From the NCBI GenBank assembly GCA_026418455.1, contig JAOABH010000003.1, positions 356,924-420,923 on the forward strand: 64,000 nt of DNA, read 5' to 3'. Both the position numbers and the translations under genes were made by a program. The notes beneath the pieces are model-generated. The model ran no database searches and was not told where the DNA came from. It worked only from the letters and a program-made list of their open reading frames with translations. The stretch is from Hydrogenothermaceae bacterium. Lineage in GTDB: Bacteria; Aquificota; Aquificia; Aquificales; Hydrogenothermaceae. This document shows positions 61,264-64,000 of this stretch, in pieces; position 1 is the first letter of the stretch, and every line of letters starts with the position of its first letter.

Positions 61264-62559
61264 TTATCTCCCCTCCATTTTAAATATTATTATTAGCTCT
61301 AACAGTTTTTTGAAACTCTCTAAATCTTTTGGTTTTGAGAAAAGATATTTTTCTAAGTTTGATATAGATTCTTTAATGTTGTTTGTTGGTTCAGGTTTAC
61401 TTACTTTATCCGGTTTAGTTTTAAAATTTAAATCTACTTTTCTGTAAATTCCTTTATAATAATCCATGACACCTTTTAGTATAGCAAAAAGTATTTCTCT
61501 TTTATAAATATTTTCTTGATAGATGAATAAGATATTGTTTACAGCAGATATTAAATTGTTTACTTTATCTGATGGATCTTTTGAAGTTTCATCAGTCCAA
61601 TGTAGTAGATTCCTTACATAATAATATACACTCAAAGGATTAGTTAGAAATCCTCCGGTTGTTTTAGAACCTTTATGATAAATGTAAGTAAATGGAGTAT
61701 AGAGAGGATATATACTATTTTTTAGCATTCTTTTGAAGTATTCATTATCTTCAAAATATAAGAAAAATCTTTCATCCATATATCCTATTTTATCAATAAC
61801 TTCCTTTTTCATAAAAATATTAGCACCACTTAAAAAGGAAGCTCTAAAGATACCAAAATTTTCATCTTTTATGCCATTAAAATCAACTATTGAACCGTTA
61901 TACTGACATAGTTTTGAATTATAATCAATTATCTTACAAGTAGCTACAGGAACATCTGTAAATTCAACTGTCCTTATCAACTCCATAGCTGTGTTCTCTG
62001 TTATTACAGTATCCGGATTTAACAGCCATATATAAGTGGGATTTAGATTAAGAGCAGCAAATTTTATCCCTAAATTATTTCCTCCCGCATATCCGGTATT
62101 TACATTTTTCAGCAGATAAAACTTTTTATCACTTCCTTTAAATACTTCTTTTAATGAACTTTCCAAATTAGAAAATTCTAATTCATCTTCTGAATTATCA
62201 ACTACAATAAAATCTATATTTTCATACCTATTATCTACTATAGATTTAGCTAATTCTAAAACATCTTGATATGATTTATAATTTACAGTTATTACGGATA
62301 TTTTTGGTTTAGATTTTATAATCTCTGCTTTTTTCCGGAAAAACTCTTTGTTTTTCAAACTGCCAGAAAAATTAAATGCAAATCTAAATCTACCTTTTCC
62401 TAAATAAGAGAAAAAAAGATAGTCTTTTAATTCTTTCTGTTCTGTAAAGTATTCATATGGCTCTGGAACATTTCCGTATCCGTATTTTTCTATTAATTTT
62501 CTCATAAAATTATTAAAACTAATCTCATTTAAATTATCTATTTTTGAGATGATACTCAC
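61264..62559 (-). CDS. Family 2 glycosyltransferase
   Basis: 431 residues. After an N-terminal extension of about 90 residues comes the GT-A core: ISVITVNYKSYQDVLELAKS, DFIVVDNSEDELEFSNLESS, NTGYAGGNNLGIKFAALNLN and WLLNPDTVI, then FLSGANIFMKKEVIDKIGYM and FLYFEDNEYFKRMLK. It resembles rhamnosyltransferase-like enzymes, which would fit the rml genes nearby. The acceptor may be flagellin or polysaccharide. Confidence 0.9.
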   Translation of the reverse strand: MSIISKIDNLNEISFNNFMRKLIEKYGYGNVPEPYEYFTEQKELKDYLFFSYLGKGRFRFAFNFSGSLKNKEFFRKKAEIIKSKPKISVITVNYKSYQDVLELAKSIVDNRYENIDFIVVDNSEDELEFSNLESSLKEVFKGSDKKFYLLKNVNTGYAGGNNLGIKFAALNLNPTYIWLLNPDTVITENTAMELIRTVEFTDVPVATCKIIDYNSKLCQYNGSIVDFNGIKDENFGIFRASFLSGANIFMKKEVIDKIGYMDERFFLYFEDNEYFKRMLKNSIYPLYTPFTYIYHKGSKTTGGFLTNPLSVYYYVRNLLHWTDETSKDPSDKVNNLISAVNNILFIYQENIYKREILFAILKGVMDYYKGIYRKVDLNFKTKPDKVSKPEPTNNIKESISNLEKYLFSKPKDLESFKKLLELIIIFKMEGR

Positions 62560-62561
62560 CT

Positions 62562-63794
62562 TTATTTCCCTATTAATCTATTAATAAGGCTTTTCACTTT
62601 TTCTTCTTTTCCAAGTTCTTTTGATATATCTATCAAATTGTGTAACATATCATCATCTATAGGATTAATAGTTACAGCCTTATAGAAGAATCTGAAAGCA
62701 TTTTCTTTATTACCGGTTATGTAGTTAATAACACCTAATATATTAAGTATCGGAGCACCTTTGTAGACATTATATATTTCATTAATAGACTCCATTATCT
62801 CTCTTATATTTCCTTCAGAAATGGCTTTTTCGATATTATATATAAGATTTTTTAAGTTGTTAATATCTTCTGTTAAATTTTTTATCTCTTCTTCCGTGAA
62901 TCCTTGGTCTGTTCTTAACAACTCTAATGCTCTGTCAAAAAATCCCATATTAGAGTATGTGTTAATAAGTCTTTGGATAGAGATTTTATTATGAAAAGCG
63001 ATAGCAGATTTTCTAAAATACTCTGAAGCATTAAACAGATCATAATAATCAGACAAGGTTTCACCTATCATATAGTAGGCAGTAGAAAGTGCAAGATTTT
63101 CATTGTTTGACCAATTTAAGTGAGGAAAAAGCTCTTCTAAGCTGTATTTAGAAATATTTTTCCTTAGAGAGTATGAGTTATAAGATGTATCTATAAATGT
63201 ATCTGTATGTTTATTGACGATGAAAGAGAATTTAGAATGTTTTAATTTAATGTTTTTTATATTTTCCCAGAGAAAGTTATAAAATTCGTAATCTTCAAAA
63301 GATTCATCAAATTTACCAAACCTTTCAAAAATATCTTTTTTTGTTACAACCCCCCACTCTGGCATATTTTTTTCTGGTTTTAAAATTCTTATTAAATCTA
63401 TCTCTTTGTTATATAAATCATCAAATTTTCTGACAGTTTCAACATTATCTATATCTATAATTACTTCATTTGGATAAATGATATCTACATCTGGATATTC
63501 TTCTATCACTTGTGAAATCTCTCCGACAAAGTCAAAATCAAGCTCACAGCTGTTTGATATCCAAAGTATATAATCTCCGGAAGCTCTCTCCAAAACTTTA
63601 TTTCTGATTAACGATTTATTATCACTGTCTATATTCAGATAAGAAACATTCTCAAAACCAGTTAAATTAATATCATCTTCTGATCCAGAGAAAATAATTT
63701 CTGATATACCTTCTTTGTTGTCATTAAGAGAATCGACTAATTGTTGATGAAACTTTCCGGACTTATCAGTTTTTATTATAGCTAATGTTATCAC
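62562..63794 (-). CDS. Glycosyltransferase-like protein with TPR-like C-terminus
   Basis: 410 residues. The N-terminal part (about 1-190) looks like a divergent GT2 fold: MITLAIIKTDKSGKFHQQLV, ERASGDYILWISNSCELDFD. The C-terminal half is helical and TPR-like (ASEYFRKSAIAFHNKISIQR, FFDRALELLRTDQGFTEEEI, GNKENAFRFFYKAVTINPID). TPR modules in such enzymes often bind protein acceptors. First gene of a minus-strand operon, divergent from flagellin. Confidence 0.75.
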   Translation of the reverse strand: MITLAIIKTDKSGKFHQQLVDSLNDNKEGISEIIFSGSEDDINLTGFENVSYLNIDSDNKSLIRNKVLERASGDYILWISNSCELDFDFVGEISQVIEEYPDVDIIYPNEVIIDIDNVETVRKFDDLYNKEIDLIRILKPEKNMPEWGVVTKKDIFERFGKFDESFEDYEFYNFLWENIKNIKLKHSKFSFIVNKHTDTFIDTSYNSYSLRKNISKYSLEELFPHLNWSNNENLALSTAYYMIGETLSDYYDLFNASEYFRKSAIAFHNKISIQRLINTYSNMGFFDRALELLRTDQGFTEEEIKNLTEDINNLKNLIYNIEKAISEGNIREIMESINEIYNVYKGAPILNILGVINYITGNKENAFRFFYKAVTINPIDDDMLHNLIDISKELGKEEKVKSLINRLIGK

Positions 63795-63860
63795 TTCAAT
63801 CCCCCAAAGTTTTGATAAAATTGCTTTATATTATAGCAATTTTTTTATTTACCGTTATGC

Positions 63861-63887
63861 TAAAAAAAATTAAAAATTTTACGATAA
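63861..63887 (+). promoter_or_regulatory. Sigma-28 (FliA) promoter of flagellin
   Basis: TAAA at 63861-63864, exactly 15 bases, then TACGATAA at 63880-63887 (consensus GCCGATAA, 6 of 8). Spacing is exactly that of sigma-28 promoters. It lies 34 bases before the flagellin ATG. Confidence 0.7.
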
Positions 63888-63921
63888 TAAAATTGAATTA
63901 ATTAAAAAGGAGGTAAATGTC

Positions 63922-64000
63922 ATGGCACTAAGAATTAACTACAACTACTCTGCAGATTTCACACTTGTGAATCTAAACAAAACAGAGCTACAACAGAACA
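63922..64000 (+). CDS. Flagellin, N-terminal start (partial)
   Basis: 26 codons before the window end, starting MALRINYNYSADFTLVNLNK. Flagellins begin with this type of M-x-x-R-I-N-x-N motif followed by a helical export and assembly region. AAGGAGG is 8 bases before the ATG, and a sigma-28-type promoter lies upstream. Confidence 0.85.
   Translation, partial: MALRINYNYSADFTLVNLNKTELQQN

Overview
The window looks like an ordinary chromosomal stretch of an AT-rich, thermophilic, flagellated Gram-negative bacterium. It best fits the Aquificota, of a Sulfurihydrogenibium/Hydrogenothermaceae type. That assignment is an inference from protein style and gene content: an archaeal-type 3-dehydroquinate synthase II, a two-subunit glycyl-tRNA synthetase, GlnB-GlnA, an RND pump, PstSCAB and a Rad50-type ATPase. 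No rRNA or tRNA was seen to confirm it.

Layout. 1-4591: F1Fo ATP synthase operon (end of atpF, then atpH-A-G-D; no atpC follows). 4592-5330: a non-coding stretch dense in stem-loops (candidate large structured RNA), a 27-codon membrane micro-ORF and a broken nucleotidyltransferase gene. 5311-10178 (minus): tsaD, a C-terminal processing protease, an aldo/keto reductase and a GT39 glycosyltransferase. 10266-13525: 3-dehydroquinate synthase II, an MCE protein with a barrel-like C-terminus and a Crp-type regulator. 13657-19472: a complete TolC/MFP/RND efflux operon behind an 18-bp palindrome. 19547-24243: tightly packed rsmD, coaD, an LptE-like lipoprotein gene, holA, ruvB, sfsA and a TRIC/UPF0126 gene. 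24340-31485: phosphate regulon (porin, pstSCAB, phoU, phoR), interrupted by a nucleotidyltransferase gene and the stump of its HEPN partner.

31700-35223 (minus): rad50-like, a thiamine-binding protein and a Uma2 nuclease-like gene. 35305-38815: dnaN-gyrB. 38845-40632 (minus): glnB-glnA, with a sigma-54 promoter and two NtrC-like sites. 40770-44174 (minus): aldehyde dehydrogenase, a coiled-coil PD-(D/E)XK protein, and a porin with its own sigma-54-type promoter. 44412-48687 (minus): pilMNO, a small secreted protein and a secretin (type IV pilus alignment/secretin complex). 48798-56591 (minus): ppsA, glyS, glyQ, cupin, ligA. 56660-60566: Uma2 gene and dTDP-rhamnose genes, whose rmlA carries an in-frame TGA. 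60571-63794 (minus): a methyltransferase and two glycosyltransferases. These lie divergent from a flagellin gene (63922 to the window end) that has a close sigma-28 promoter match.

No mobile element, prophage or CRISPR array was seen. The most unusual elements are the structured region after atpD, the two sigma-54 promoters, the nonsense codon in rmlA, the eroded toxin-antitoxin-like remnants, and the MCE protein with a barrel-like tail.
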